Shown in pieces: positions 36,638 to 46,362 of a stretch of DNA of 64,000 nucleotides (within the stretch, counting starts at the first letter, position 1; each line of letters opens with the position of its first letter). A program made the translations under genes and the position numbers. The stretch is taken from contig CAVTAL010000035.1 in the NCBI GenBank assembly GCA_963732635.1, positions 861,244 to 925,243 on the forward strand. The letters run 5' to 3'. The notes beneath the pieces are model-generated. The model made no database searches, was not told the DNA's origin, and saw nothing but the letters and a program-made list of their open reading frames with translations. Source of the DNA: JAKFWF01 sp963732635. GTDB taxonomy: Bacteria; Pseudomonadota; Alphaproteobacteria; Rhizobiales; Hyphomicrobiaceae.

Positions 36638-37882
36638 ATGCTCAAAAAACTCGGCATTATGGTTGGCGCTGCGGCTTTGACGGTTGTGGCCACGGCCGGC
36701 GCCTGGGCGCAAGGTACAGTCAAGATCGGCGCCATCTATCCGTTGAGTGGCAACGCCGCGAGTGCCGGCGCCTCGGCAAAAGCTGCGATCGAAGTGGCCG
36801 CCGACATCATCAATAACGCTCATCCTGAGCTCGGCGACCTGACACTGGCCAAGGGCGCCGGGCTGACGAATCTTGGTGGTGCCAAGATCGAATTCGTTTT
36901 TGCCGACAACCAGGGCACGCCAGCCGCCGGCCAGAACCAGGCGTTGCGGTTGATCACCGAGGAGAAGGTGCACGCGCTGACCGGTGCCTACCAGTCCGGG
37001 ATCACGCTTACCGCGAGTGCCATCGCCGAAAAATACGGCATTCCGTTCCTGTCGGGTGAATCGGTGGCCGCGAACCTGACCGAGCGCGGCTTCAAGTGGT
37101 TCTTCCGCACGACGCCAATCGCCTCCGACATTGCCAAGATCTACATGGACTTCCTCAAGGAAATGAAGGCGAAGGGCACCAAGGTCGACAACATCGCGAT
37201 CGTCAACGAGAACACCGAATACGGCACCTCGATCGCCAAGGTGATACGTGAAGCCGCCAAGGAAAACGGCTTCAATATCGGCCTCGAGGTTCCCTACAGC
37301 GCCAACACGACCGACGTGCAATCTCAGGTGCTACAGCTGAAGGACAAGAACCCCGACTGCATCATTTTCGTCAGCTACACCTCAGACGCCATTCTCTACA
37401 TGAAGACGATGCAGGCGCTCGGCTACAAGCCGCCGATCCTGATTGGCGACAACTCGGGCTTCTCGGACGCAGCCTTCCTGAAGACCGTTGGCCCGATCGC
37501 GCAGGGTGCGATCAACCGATCGGCGTTTGACATCGGCAAGCCCGGTACAATTCCTTATCTCGTCAACGAGATGTTCAAGAAGAAGACCGGCAACGATCTC
37601 GACGACACCGCCGGTCGCGCCATGCAAGGCGTGTTGACGCTGGCCGACGCGATCAACCGCGCCGGCTCGACCGATCCGGCCAAGATCCAAGCGGCGCTTA
37701 AGGCCACCGATCTGAAGCCCAATCAGCTCATGATGGGGTTCCGAGGCGTCAAGTTCGACGAGAAGGGTAACAACACACTCGCCGCCGCGCTGTTGATCCA
37801 AGTGCAGGGCGATAAGTACGTCGCTGTCTGGCCAAGCGCGCAAGCGACCTCGCCGTTGCAGCTGCCTTATAAGGGCTGGTGA
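36638..37882 (+). CDS. livK: Branched-chain amino acid-type ABC substrate-binding protein (LivK-like)
   Basis: 414 aa with a signal peptide (KKLGIMVGAAALTVVATAGAWA-Q). The mature start VKIGAIYPLSGNAASAGASAKAAIEVA is the Peripla_BP_6 signature. The fold covers the rest, for example GAYQSGITLTASAIAEKYGIPFLSGES and QSQVLQLKDKNPDCIIFVSYTSDAI. GAGGA lies upstream of ATG 36638. It is the first gene of livKHMGF. The ligand may be a branched-chain amino acid, an amide or another small organic acid. Confidence 0.92.
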   Translation: MLKKLGIMVGAAALTVVATAGAWAQGTVKIGAIYPLSGNAASAGASAKAAIEVAADIINNAHPELGDLTLAKGAGLTNLGGAKIEFVFADNQGTPAAGQNQALRLITEEKVHALTGAYQSGITLTASAIAEKYGIPFLSGESVAANLTERGFKWFFRTTPIASDIAKIYMDFLKEMKAKGTKVDNIAIVNENTEYGTSIAKVIREAAKENGFNIGLEVPYSANTTDVQSQVLQLKDKNPDCIIFVSYTSDAILYMKTMQALGYKPPILIGDNSGFSDAAFLKTVGPIAQGAINRSAFDIGKPGTIPYLVNEMFKKKTGNDLDDTAGRAMQGVLTLADAINRAGSTDPAKIQAALKATDLKPNQLMMGFRGVKFDEKGNNTLAAALLIQVQGDKYVAVWPSAQATSPLQLPYKGW

Positions 37883-37976
37883 TATTCGACGGCTCGGTGG
37901 CTCAACCGCTTCCGGGCCGTTCGCTTGCGCCGTGCCTCGACCGCTGTACTCAACCACGCATCGGCGCCCCGAACCA

Positions 37977-38841
37977 ATGTCCCTCTCCCTTGTCCAAGTC
38001 CTTGTCGGCGGCATACTGCTCGGCGCCGTCTATGCCCTGTTCGCGTCCGGACTTGACGCTGATCTGGGGCATGATGAATGTCGTCAACTTCGCGCATGGC
38101 GACTTCGTCATGGTCGCCATGTACGTGGCGTTCGTGGTGTGGAAGTTGCTCGGTTTCGGCCCGGCGGCATCGATTCCGATCGCGGCGATCGTGCTGGCGA
38201 CACTCGGTATCATTGCCTACTTCGGCCTTGTGCGGCACGTGATGAAGGGGCCGATGCTGGCGCAGATCCTCGGCACCTTCGGCCTTGCGCTGCTGCTGCG
38301 CTATTCGATCTTCTGGGGCTTCGGCGCTGATTTCCTGTCGCTGCCGGAGAACTTGGTCGGCGGCACTTTTGACATCGGCGGCATTCGCATCCAGGCCTCG
38401 CGGCTGCTGGCTGGTGTACTCGCCGTGCTGCTGACGCTCGGGCTGCATCTGCTGCTGACCCGGACGAGCCTCGGCAGCCGTATGCTGGCAGTATCCGAAG
38501 ACGCGATGGCGGCGCAGTTGATGGGCATTCGGCCCGAGCGCATGCAGGCGACGGCCTGGGCGCTGGCGGCCGGGCTCACCGGCATTGCCGGTGCGCTGAT
38601 CGCCACCTTTTTCTACATCGCGCCGACCGTCGGCGAGACACTCGGCATCGTCGCCTTCGTCACGGTATCGCTCGGCGGCTTCGGCTCGATCCCCGGCGCG
38701 CTGATCGCCGGCATCCTGATCGGCGTGATCGAGTCGCTGTCGGGCTATCTGATCGGCGCCATCTACAAGGATATTGTCGTTTACGTACTCTTCATCGCGG
38801 TGCTGTGGTTCCGCCCGCAAGGCCTCATGGGGAAAATGTGA
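37977..38841 (+). pseudogene. livH: Branched-chain amino acid-type ABC permease (LivH) with a +1 frameshift
   Basis: Starts MSLSLVQVLVGGILLGAVYA at ATG 37977. A doubled T at 38053-38054 shifts the frame: GGA CTT GAC should read GGA CTG ACG, giving ASGLTLIWGMMNVVNFAHGDF. The second frame runs on to LWFRPQGLMGKM. Corrected length is about 287 aa with the usual 8 spans and the helical LivH loop (AVSEDAMAAQLMGIRPERMQATAW). The shift is probably a sequencing error because all other liv genes are intact. The stop overlaps the start of livM (TGATG). Confidence 0.92.
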
Positions 38842-39827
38842 TGCAGCGTTTTCTCTGGCCGGGAATTGCGCTGGCGATCGCCCTCGTCTACCCGCTGATC
38901 CTGACGACACCGTTCCAGCAACGCCTCGGAGCACTGGTGTTGTTGTACGCAATCGCCGCCTCGGCTTGGAACATCGTCGGCGGTTACGCGGGCCAAGTTT
39001 CGGTCGGCCATGTTGTGTTCTTCGGCTGCGGTGCATATGCGAGCCTCGCGGTCTACACCCATTTCGGCTGGCCACCGATCGCCGGCGTGCCGATGGGCGT
39101 ACTGACGAGTGTCGCGATCGCCGCGATCATCGGAGTGCCGACGCTGCGGCTGTCCGGCCACTACTTCAGCATGGCGACGATCGCTGTCGCCGAACTGGCG
39201 CGCCTGATTGTCACCAACATGGAGTTTCTCGGCGCGGCGGTGGGCTTGAGTGGTCCGGTGGTGCCGCGCACGGTGTTCGACCTGTCGTTCACATCCGGTG
39301 TGCCATACTACTACCTGTTCCTCGCCGTGCTGATCGGCGTGCTGTGGATCACCCATCGCATGGCGGAAAGCCGTGTTGGCTTCTACCTGCGCGCGATCAA
39401 GGACAACGAGCGAGCGGCGCGTTCGCTCGGTGTCGAGGCTGGCCGCTACAAGCTCTACGCCTACATGTTGAGTGCCGGCCTCACGAGCGTCGCCGGTGCG
39501 CTTTACTCGACCATGTTCGGCTTCGTCGACCCGGAAAGTGGGCTCGGCATTCTGACCTCGGTGAAGATCCTGATCATGGCCGCGCTCGGCGGCGCTGGAC
39601 TGCTGTTCGGTCCGCTGGTCGGTGCCGCAATCCTGGTGCCGCTGGAGGAGATCTCCAATAACTTGCTTGGCGGCAAGGGCGCCGGCATCACTTTCGTCGT
39701 CTATGGAGCCATCATCATGATCATCGCGCGGTTTTACCCGGGTGGCATCCTGAAGCTGATCCTCGATCGCAGCAGCGCCGCGGCGAAGGCTACGGACAAA
39801 GCCAAGAAGGTAGCCGATGCTGCTTGA
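38841..39827 (+). CDS. livM: Branched-chain amino acid-type ABC permease (LivM)
   Basis: 328 aa with about 9-10 hydrophobic helices. ASAWNIVGGYAGQVSVGHVVFFG is the conserved LivM motif near residue 50, and AIKDNERAARSLGVEAGRYKLYAYMLSAG is the cytoplasmic contact loop near residue 195. The ATG overlaps the LivH stop and the 3' end overlaps livG by 11 nt. The C-terminal tail is rich in Ala and Lys (AAAKATDKAKKVADAA). Confidence 0.93.
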   Translation: MQRFLWPGIALAIALVYPLILTTPFQQRLGALVLLYAIAASAWNIVGGYAGQVSVGHVVFFGCGAYASLAVYTHFGWPPIAGVPMGVLTSVAIAAIIGVPTLRLSGHYFSMATIAVAELARLIVTNMEFLGAAVGLSGPVVPRTVFDLSFTSGVPYYYLFLAVLIGVLWITHRMAESRVGFYLRAIKDNERAARSLGVEAGRYKLYAYMLSAGLTSVAGALYSTMFGFVDPESGLGILTSVKILIMAALGGAGLLFGPLVGAAILVPLEEISNNLLGGKGAGITFVVYGAIIMIIARFYPGGILKLILDRSSAAAKATDKAKKVADAA

Positions 39828-40569
39828 AGCGCGCGATGTAACGAAGGCTTTCGGCGCCTTCAAGGCGGTGGACGATGCGTCGGTCGGCATCAACCAGGGC
39901 GAAATTCTAGGCCTGATCGGACCGAACGGCGCTGGCAAGTCGACGTTCTTCAACTGCCTCACCGGCGATCTGCTGCCGACCGCCGGCACGGTCCACCTCG
40001 ACGGTCGCGATGTTACCAACCTTACGCCGGAGGCGCGCGCCAGGCTCGGCCTCGCCCGAACTTTCCAAGTGCCGGCGACCTTTGAGACCATGAGCGTGCT
40101 TGAGAACGTCATGATTGGTGCATTTCTGCGCACTTCGCATGCCCACGAGGCCCGCGCCAAGGCGACCGAGGTCATTGCCCGCGTCGGTATGGCCGAGGTG
40201 ATGGATGCGCCGGCTGGCAGTCTCGGCACGCCGGGCCGCAAGCGGCTGGAGATCGCCCGAGCACTCGCAACCGAACCCAAAGTGCTGCTACTCGACGAGG
40301 CGATGGCAGGCCTTACCGCGTCAGAGGTGCGCCGCGCCATAGACCTGGTGCGCGACATCCACCGTTCCGGCATCACCCTCGTCATCGTTGAGCACATCAT
40401 GGAAGTGATTATCTCGCTCGCCGAGCGCGTCATCGTTTTCCACCAGGGCCGCGAGATTGCGCGCGGCACGCCGGCCGAAGTGACGCGCGACCCGGCAGTT
40501 ATTCAAGCATATCTGGGAAAGCGCGCCGCCGCCGACGCCGCCAAGGGTTTCGCGGGAGGCAAGGCATGA
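39817..40569 (+). CDS. livG: Branched-chain amino acid-type ABC ATPase (LivG)
   Basis: 250 aa. Walker A GPNGAGKST, Walker B VLLLDEAMAGL and the switch His in VIVEHIME are clear. The signature is LGTPGRKRLEIARAL instead of LSGGQ, a common variant in one LivG subgroup and not a sign of decay. The C-terminal IARGTPAEVTRDPAVIQAYLG is typical LivG. The ATG overlaps livM by 11 nt and the end overlaps livF by four (ATGA). Confidence 0.94.
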   Translation: MLLEARDVTKAFGAFKAVDDASVGINQGEILGLIGPNGAGKSTFFNCLTGDLLPTAGTVHLDGRDVTNLTPEARARLGLARTFQVPATFETMSVLENVMIGAFLRTSHAHEARAKATEVIARVGMAEVMDAPAGSLGTPGRKRLEIARALATEPKVLLLDEAMAGLTASEVRRAIDLVRDIHRSGITLVIVEHIMEVIISLAERVIVFHQGREIARGTPAEVTRDPAVIQAYLGKRAAADAAKGFAGGKA

Positions 40570-41282
40570 CCGACGCCCTGCTCACCGTCGATAATCTCGA
40601 AGTCAAATACGGTGACTTGATTGGCGTTGCCGACGTGTCGCTGGTGGTGCCAAAGGGCTCCGTGGTGGCGCTGCTCGGCTCCAACGGCGCCGGCAAGACC
40701 ACGACGCTGAACGCAATTGTCGGGTTGATTCCGAGTTCGGGTGGCCGGATCATGTTCGCCGGTGGTGAGATCACCGGCAAGCCGGCCTACACGATTGTCC
40801 GTAGCGGCCTGGCGCTTGCGCCGGAAGGCTGGCGACTGTTCGTGCAGCAAAGCGTCGAGAACAACCTGATGCTCGGCGCCACCACCGTCGACGGCGATGC
40901 CCGAAAGCGCGAGTTGCTCGACAAGGTCTACGCCATCTTCCCGAAGCTCGCCGAGCGCCGCCGCCAACGCGCTGGCACCATGTCCGGCGGCGAGCGTCAG
41001 ATGCTGGCCGTTGGCCGCGCCCTGATGAGCGACCCGCAACTGCTGATGCTCGACGAGCCGAGTCTCGGTCTCGCGCCGGCGATCGTCGAAGGCATGTACG
41101 ACACGTTGCAGCAACTGCACAAAACCGGCCTTACGATTTTGCTTGCCGAGCAGTCGGTCGAACTCGCACTCGAAGTGTCTGATAGCGCCTACGTGCTGCA
41201 AGTCGGTCGCAACGCCATGTCGGGGGCGTCGAAGGATCTCGCCAACGATGCAAACGTGCAGAAGGTTTATCTTGGCTTGTAG
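40566..41282 (+). CDS. livF: Branched-chain amino acid-type ABC ATPase (LivF)
   Basis: 238 aa. Walker A GSNGAGKTT, signature MSGGERQMLAVGRAL, Walker B LLMLDEPSLGLAP and the switch His region LLAEQSVELAL are present. It is the last of five liv genes. The TAG stop lies within the first bases of the 102-bp palindromic repeat, so the repeat may form the 3' end of the operon mRNA. Confidence 0.95.
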   Translation: MTDALLTVDNLEVKYGDLIGVADVSLVVPKGSVVALLGSNGAGKTTTLNAIVGLIPSSGGRIMFAGGEITGKPAYTIVRSGLALAPEGWRLFVQQSVENNLMLGATTVDGDARKRELLDKVYAIFPKLAERRRQRAGTMSGGERQMLAVGRALMSDPQLLMLDEPSLGLAPAIVEGMYDTLQQLHKTGLTILLAEQSVELALEVSDSAYVLQVGRNAMSGASKDLANDANVQKVYLGL

Positions 41283-41380
41283 GTTGGGTTAGCGCCTCTT
41301 CGGCGCGTAACCCAACATTCACGGGTGGGGATCGAAGTTGTTGGGTTACGGACGCGAAGAGGCGTCCTAACCCAACCTAC
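41279..41380. repeat. Double-hairpin palindromic repeat (REPIN-like), copy 2
   Basis: 102 bases with GTAGGTTGGGTTA at the left end and TAACCCAACCTAC at the right. The two halves each form a hairpin: the first has GTTGGGTTAGCGCC and GGCGCGTAACCCAAC arms, the second GTTGGGTTACGGACGC and GGCGTCCTAACCCAAC. The reverse complement aligns with the element at 59564-59662. This arrangement of two inverted REP-like units is the REPIN pattern. Confidence 0.75.
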
Positions 41381-41413
41381 GGCATCGCAATTGTTTTGCC
41401 TGCGAGGACTGCC

Positions 41414-42202
41414 ATGACCAACCCCGCCAAGCTGCCGCGCCAATCGTTCACCGAAGGCGGCTATGAAATCGAAATCGCGGTGCAGGGATATCCCGGCAAG
41501 GCGGTTTGCCATGGCGGATTGGGGTGGAGCACGATTGCACTGCTGCGCGGACACGGCCGCGTGGCGCTGATCGACACCGGCTCGTTCGGTCAGCGCAACT
41601 TGATCCTCGAACGGCTCGCCGCCAACGGTCTCACGCCAGCCGACGTCACCGACGTACTGCTGACTCACTCGCATTGGGACCATTCGATCAACTGGGTGAT
41701 GTTCCCGAACGCGAAAATATACATCGATGGCGGCGAACTTGCGTGGTCGCTGAAGGAGCCGTGGGGCACGACACCGGTGCCGGAACTCTATGTGCGCGAA
41801 CTCGACAGGTCGCCGCAACTCGCGCGCATCACGGCCGGCGCCACGACCATTCCCGGTATCACCACGCATGCCGCGCCCGGTCACACGCCGGGGCACGTGT
41901 TCTTCATGCTCGCGGGCAAGTCGCGCGATATCATATTCACCGGTGACGCCGCCAAGAACCGAGCCGAGATCCTGTCGCGTGTCGCTGACATGACCTACGA
42001 CCAATCGGTCAGTCGCCGTTCGATCGAGGGCATATGGGAGTTGTGGCGCCAGCGGCCCGGAACGGTGCTGGTGCCAGGGCACGATGTGCCGATGGTTCTG
42101 GAAAACGGCGAGCCGACGTACCTCGCCGCGCGCGAGGGCGGCATCGCATCGTGGTTCGGCGAGACGCTCGATCAACTGAAGATGTTCGATCTGACGGATT
42201 GA
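41414..42202 (+). CDS. MBL-fold metallo-hydrolase
   Basis: 262 aa. The zinc motif HSHWDH in VLLTHSHWDHSINWV is near residue 90, with a further His in GHTPGHVFF, an Asp in IFTGDAAKN and a last His in VLVPGHDVP. The N-terminus carries VALIDTGSFGQR. The substrate is unknown; lactonase, thioesterase or arylsulfatase roles are all found in this fold. GAGGA precedes ATG 41414. No co-directional partner is close enough to be an operon. Confidence 0.9.
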   Translation: MTNPAKLPRQSFTEGGYEIEIAVQGYPGKAVCHGGLGWSTIALLRGHGRVALIDTGSFGQRNLILERLAANGLTPADVTDVLLTHSHWDHSINWVMFPNAKIYIDGGELAWSLKEPWGTTPVPELYVRELDRSPQLARITAGATTIPGITTHAAPGHTPGHVFFMLAGKSRDIIFTGDAAKNRAEILSRVADMTYDQSVSRRSIEGIWELWRQRPGTVLVPGHDVPMVLENGEPTYLAAREGGIASWFGETLDQLKMFDLTD

Positions 42203-42424
42203 CCTCGCTGGGGGCAGGGGGGGGGGACGCGGTGCTGGCGCAAATGGGCGCCGATGCAGCCGAGCGCCTGACCTTTAATTACTGCCATTTGGCGCGGCCG
42301 CCCGGAAGTTGCTGGCTTTGCTTACGGTGAATGCCGTGCACGCGGGACCGCCCCCTAAATTCGCAGGACTGCCCCAGCACGGCAGCAGCATCGTGGTTTG
42401 GGCCGGCCATGCTATGCGGGCCGG

Positions 42425-43825
42425 ATGAGCATCGCCACCGAAGCGGCCAGAGTGGTTCCGCCCCGCCCCAATGCCCTGTTGTCGGCGCCGATCGTGCCGA
42501 CACTGCTGCGGCTCACCCTGCCCAATCTGCTTGGCATGCTGGCGACTGCACTCGTTGCCATTGCCGAGACCGCCTATGTCGGGCAACTCGGCACCTCGTC
42601 GCTGGCCGGTCTCGCGCTGGTATTCCCGATTGTGATGCTGCAGCAGATGATGTCGTCGGGCGCGATGGGCGGCGGCGTTTCATCAGCGATCGCCCGTGCG
42701 CTCGGCGCCGGTCATGATGAACGCGCCGCCTCGCTCGCGGTGCACGCCATGATCATCGGCCTGATCGGCGGGCTGGCATTCTCCGCGATCATGCTGGTTG
42801 GCGGCAACCGCATATTCGCGCTGCTCGGTGGTCGCGGACCAGCCCTCGAAGCGGCACTTACCTATGCCAATGTGGTGTTCTTCGGTTCGGTCGGCGTATG
42901 GCTGACCAATACGTTGGCCTCGATCTGTCGTGGCACCGGCAACATGAAGGTGCCGTCGGGCACCTTGCTCGCGACCGCCGGCCTGCAGGTGTTGCTCGGC
43001 GGTGCACTCGGCTTCGGCTTCGGACCGCTGCCGCGTCTCGGCATCGCCGGCATCGCCTTGGCAAATGTCATCGCCTTCGGCTTCGGCACCGCGTTTCTAC
43101 TGTGGTTCCTGACCTCGAACCGTGCCCGCGTGCGGCTGTCATTCGCCAACTTCACGCCCGAGCCTGAGATCTTCCGCGATATCCTGCGCGTCGGTGTGCT
43201 GGCCTGCGTGTCGCCGCTGCAGACGGTGCTTTCGATTTTGATCCTCGCCCGTCTGGTGTCAGAGTTCGGGCCCGAGGCGCTTGCCGGCTACGGCATCGGC
43301 GCGCGGTTCGAGTTCATGCTGGTGCCATTCTCGTTCGCGGTCGGCGTCGCCTGCGTGCCGATGGTCGGAATGGCGATCGGCGCCGGCGAAGTCGCGCGCG
43401 CCCGCCGAGTCGCATGGGCCGGCGGCATCGTGTCGGCGGTGGTTTCGGGCGTTGTCGGCATTATCGTGACGCTGCAGCCTGACCTGTGGGCGCGACTGTT
43501 CAGCACCGAGCCAGCAGTGCTTGAGGCGACGCGCACCTATTTTCTTTGCGTCGGCCCGGCGTATGGATTTTTCGGCTTGGGGCTTTGCCTCTATTTCGCA
43601 TCGCAGGGCGCCGGCAAAGTGCTGGGCCCGGTACTGGCCGGCACCGCGCGGCTGATCGCGATCGCCGTTGGCGGCTGGTGGCTCGCGGTCAGCGGCGCGC
43701 CGACGTGGCAGCTGTTCGCACTCGTCGGTGCGGCGATGACCGGCTACGGCATCCTCACCGCGCTTGCCATCTGGCTGGTGCCCTGGGGACGCACGAAGCC
43801 TCAGCTACCCGAAGGCTCTGCCTGA
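42425..43825 (+). CDS. MATE family efflux transporter
   Basis: 466 aa with about 12 hydrophobic helices. It has the two-fold repeat expected of MATE pumps (LRLTLPNLLGMLATALVAIAETAYVGQLG and the later RVGVLACVSPLQTVLSILILARLV). These pumps export drugs or metabolites using Na+ or H+. The last 25 bases overlap the end of the convergent DEAD-box helicase gene. Confidence 0.92.
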   Translation: MSIATEAARVVPPRPNALLSAPIVPTLLRLTLPNLLGMLATALVAIAETAYVGQLGTSSLAGLALVFPIVMLQQMMSSGAMGGGVSSAIARALGAGHDERAASLAVHAMIIGLIGGLAFSAIMLVGGNRIFALLGGRGPALEAALTYANVVFFGSVGVWLTNTLASICRGTGNMKVPSGTLLATAGLQVLLGGALGFGFGPLPRLGIAGIALANVIAFGFGTAFLLWFLTSNRARVRLSFANFTPEPEIFRDILRVGVLACVSPLQTVLSILILARLVSEFGPEALAGYGIGARFEFMLVPFSFAVGVACVPMVGMAIGAGEVARARRVAWAGGIVSAVVSGVVGIIVTLQPDLWARLFSTEPAVLEATRTYFLCVGPAYGFFGLGLCLYFASQGAGKVLGPVLAGTARLIAIAVGGWWLAVSGAPTWQLFALVGAAMTGYGILTALAIWLVPWGRTKPQLPEGSA

Positions 43826-46080
43826 CGCGCCTTCTTGGTCTTATAAGTGCTCTTACCCGCGAACTTGTTGAACGGCTTGGCACCGCCCTTGGCTTCGGGA
43901 CGCGCCGCGCCGGGCTTCGGTGTGCGTGCGACGAAGCCGGCTGGACGCGCGCTGCCACGGGCGGCGAAGCCGCCTTCTTTCGGCTTGCGATCACGATTTT
44001 CGCGCGGTTCGAACGGCTTCGCACGCTGGTCCTTGTCTTTATCGCGCGGCTCGGTACGCGCCTTGAAACCGTCACTGTGTCCGGCGCTCTTGCGGGCCTC
44101 GAACGGTTTCGGGCGCGGCTTCCAGTCCGACTTCGGCTTGTGCTCCGAGCGCTCGGTCTTGTGATCGGCCCGTTCAGACGGCAGGTCGGTGCGCGTGGCC
44201 GTCCGATCATACGACTTACGCGGTGCGGTATCCGCCTTCGGTTCATAGGCCTTGCGAGGTGCGCGCTCGGCATCCGCCTTCGGCACATATTCCTTGCGTG
44301 GTGGCCGCTCGGTGGCCGGTGCTGGAGCGCCCTCGGCCGGGGTGTGATCGCCAACGCGGCTGATGTGGCCTTCCTTTGGCTTGTTCGACTGGATCGCCTC
44401 GGCGAACCGGTCGGCCTGGTCGGCTACGATCTCGAAGCGGGTGTCACGATCGAAAATCTTGATCGCGCCGATATCTGTCTTGGTGACATCGCCGGCCTTG
44501 CAGATCAGCGGCAGTAGCCAGCGCGGATCGGCATTGCGCTCGCGGCCGATGTTGAGCCGGAACCACACCATCGGGCGCGTGTCTTGGCGGGGGCTGCGCG
44601 GTGCACGCTCGCGCTCTCGCTCGAAAGGCTTATCGGCACTGTCGGAATTGCGCGGTGCGAAACCGTCGCGAACACGGCGTTCGCGAGGCTCGCGCACTTC
44701 ACCGCTGGCGGCGCGGCTGACGTAACCGGAGGAGCGCGGCCGATCGCCATCGCGGCGTGGCGGCGGGCCGGTATCTTCCGACAGATCCTCTGGCGTCGGT
44801 AAGCTGGCACGATGCATGCGCACCAGCGCGAGCGCGATTGCCTCGGCGGTCTGCGATGATTGCAGCGAAGTGACGAGGGCGAGTTCTTCTTCGGTGGCGA
44901 CGTCGATGAACACTGCATCGGCGAGGAACCGCTCCTGATCCTTGGCGCGGATTTCGTCCGCGGTCGGCGCCGGACTCCAGATCACGCGCAGCTTGGCACC
45001 ATTGAGCAGCGTCTCGGCCTTGCGGCGTTTGCTGAACGGCACGATCAGCGCGCACATGCCTTTCCGGCCGGCACGACCGGTGCGGCCCGAGCGATGCAGC
45101 AGCGTCTCGCTGTCGTTCGGCAGGTCGGCATGGATGACAAGCGCAAGGTCCGGCAAATCTAGGCCGCGCGCGGCGACGTCGGTCGCGACCAGCACTCTGG
45201 CGCGGCCATCACGCAAGGACTGCAGTGCCTGATTGCGTTGTTCCTGGGACAGTTCTCCGGACAGCGCCACGGCCGAGAAGCCACGCTCCATCAGGCGCGC
45301 GTGCATGCGTTTCACCGCCTCGCGGGTGGCGCAAAACACCAGCGTCGCGCGCGACTCGTTGAAGCGCAATACGTTGACGACGGCGTTCTCGATGTCGTGG
45401 CCGGCGACGCGGTAGCCGCGATAGTCGATATCGGCGTGTTGTTCGTTGCGGCGGCCGGTCTCAATGCGGATGGCGTCGCGCTGATAGCTGCGGGCGAGTG
45501 TCTCGATCTCGCGCGGCATGGTGGCGGAGAACAGTAGCGTCTGGCGGGCCGCGGGCGTCGCGTCGAGGATGAACTCGAGGTCTTCGCGGAATCCGAGGTC
45601 GAGCATCTCGTCGGCCTCGTCGAGCACGACGGTCTTCAGCGCCGACAAGTCGAGCCGCTTCCGTTCGAGGTGATCGCGAAGGCGTCCCGGTGTGCCGACC
45701 ACGATGTGGCTGCCAGCACGCAACTGGCGGGCTTCCTCACGGCCATCCATGCCGCCGACGCAGGTGGTGATGCGGGCGCCAGCCTCGGCATAGAGCCAGA
45801 CCAATTCACGCTGCACCTGCATGGCGAGTTCGCGGGTCGGTGCGATGATCAGCGCCAGCGGTTCGGCGGCCTGCCCGAAGCGTTCAGCTTCGCCGAGCAG
45901 GGTCTGGGCCATGGCGAGGCCGAAGGCGACGGTCTTGCCGGAACCGGTCTGGGCCGAAACCAGCAAGTCACGGGTCGCCGCGTTGGCGTCGAGCACGGCG
46001 AGCTGGACGGCGGTCGGCACCGAATAATCTCGCGCGGCAAGGGTGCGCGCGAGCGCGGGATGGGTCGTCGGGAATGTCAT
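43801..46080 (-). CDS. DEAD-box ATP-dependent RNA helicase with DbpA-like RNA-binding domain and basic tail
   Basis: 759 aa from ATG 46080. Motif I AQTGSGKT has Lys49; also present are PTRELAMQV, VVLDEADEMLDL (DEAD), SATMPRE, VATDVAARGLDLP and HRSGRTGRAGRKG. A DbpA RNA-binding domain follows near residue 500 (WFRLNIGRERNADPRWLLPLIC), after a charged linker. The last 200 or so residues are repetitive Arg/Lys/Pro/Glu-rich (ERPPRKEYVPKADAERAPRK and similar), as in other RNA chaperone helicases. It probably remodels rRNA or mRNA in ribosome assembly or cold adaptation. The end overlaps the MATE gene. Confidence 0.94.
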   Translation of the reverse strand: MTFPTTHPALARTLAARDYSVPTAVQLAVLDANAATRDLLVSAQTGSGKTVAFGLAMAQTLLGEAERFGQAAEPLALIIAPTRELAMQVQRELVWLYAEAGARITTCVGGMDGREEARQLRAGSHIVVGTPGRLRDHLERKRLDLSALKTVVLDEADEMLDLGFREDLEFILDATPAARQTLLFSATMPREIETLARSYQRDAIRIETGRRNEQHADIDYRGYRVAGHDIENAVVNVLRFNESRATLVFCATREAVKRMHARLMERGFSAVALSGELSQEQRNQALQSLRDGRARVLVATDVAARGLDLPDLALVIHADLPNDSETLLHRSGRTGRAGRKGMCALIVPFSKRRKAETLLNGAKLRVIWSPAPTADEIRAKDQERFLADAVFIDVATEEELALVTSLQSSQTAEAIALALVRMHRASLPTPEDLSEDTGPPPRRDGDRPRSSGYVSRAASGEVREPRERRVRDGFAPRNSDSADKPFERERERAPRSPRQDTRPMVWFRLNIGRERNADPRWLLPLICKAGDVTKTDIGAIKIFDRDTRFEIVADQADRFAEAIQSNKPKEGHISRVGDHTPAEGAPAPATERPPRKEYVPKADAERAPRKAYEPKADTAPRKSYDRTATRTDLPSERADHKTERSEHKPKSDWKPRPKPFEARKSAGHSDGFKARTEPRDKDKDQRAKPFEPRENRDRKPKEGGFAARGSARPAGFVARTPKPGAARPEAKGGAKPFNKFAGKSTYKTKKARQAEPSGS

Positions 46081-46362
46081 GGGAATGCTGATCCAGGGAT
46101 GCGATGCCGTGAGCGACCCGGCCGAAACGCGCGGGCGACAATGGGCAATGTACGGTTGTTGACGCCCCCTGTACGCTGTTTGTGCCGTTTGCGCCAGTCC
46201 ACACGCGGTCGCGGGGACCGGAGAGCTTGGCGGCAAGGTGAAGATCAGATTTTAGCAAGGCTCAGGCTGATTATACAACCATCGCGGTTCATCGAACATG
46301 GCGGTGGCAGTGTTCTTTCATTTTTTCCCTTGAACTGAGGGGCGCGCGGCGGCTTTCGTGGA

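Noticed and set aside
39817..40569. Missing LSGGQ signature in LivG taken as a sign of inactivation
   Set aside because: LGTPGRKR is a familiar variant of this LivG subgroup, and the other ATPase motifs are intact.
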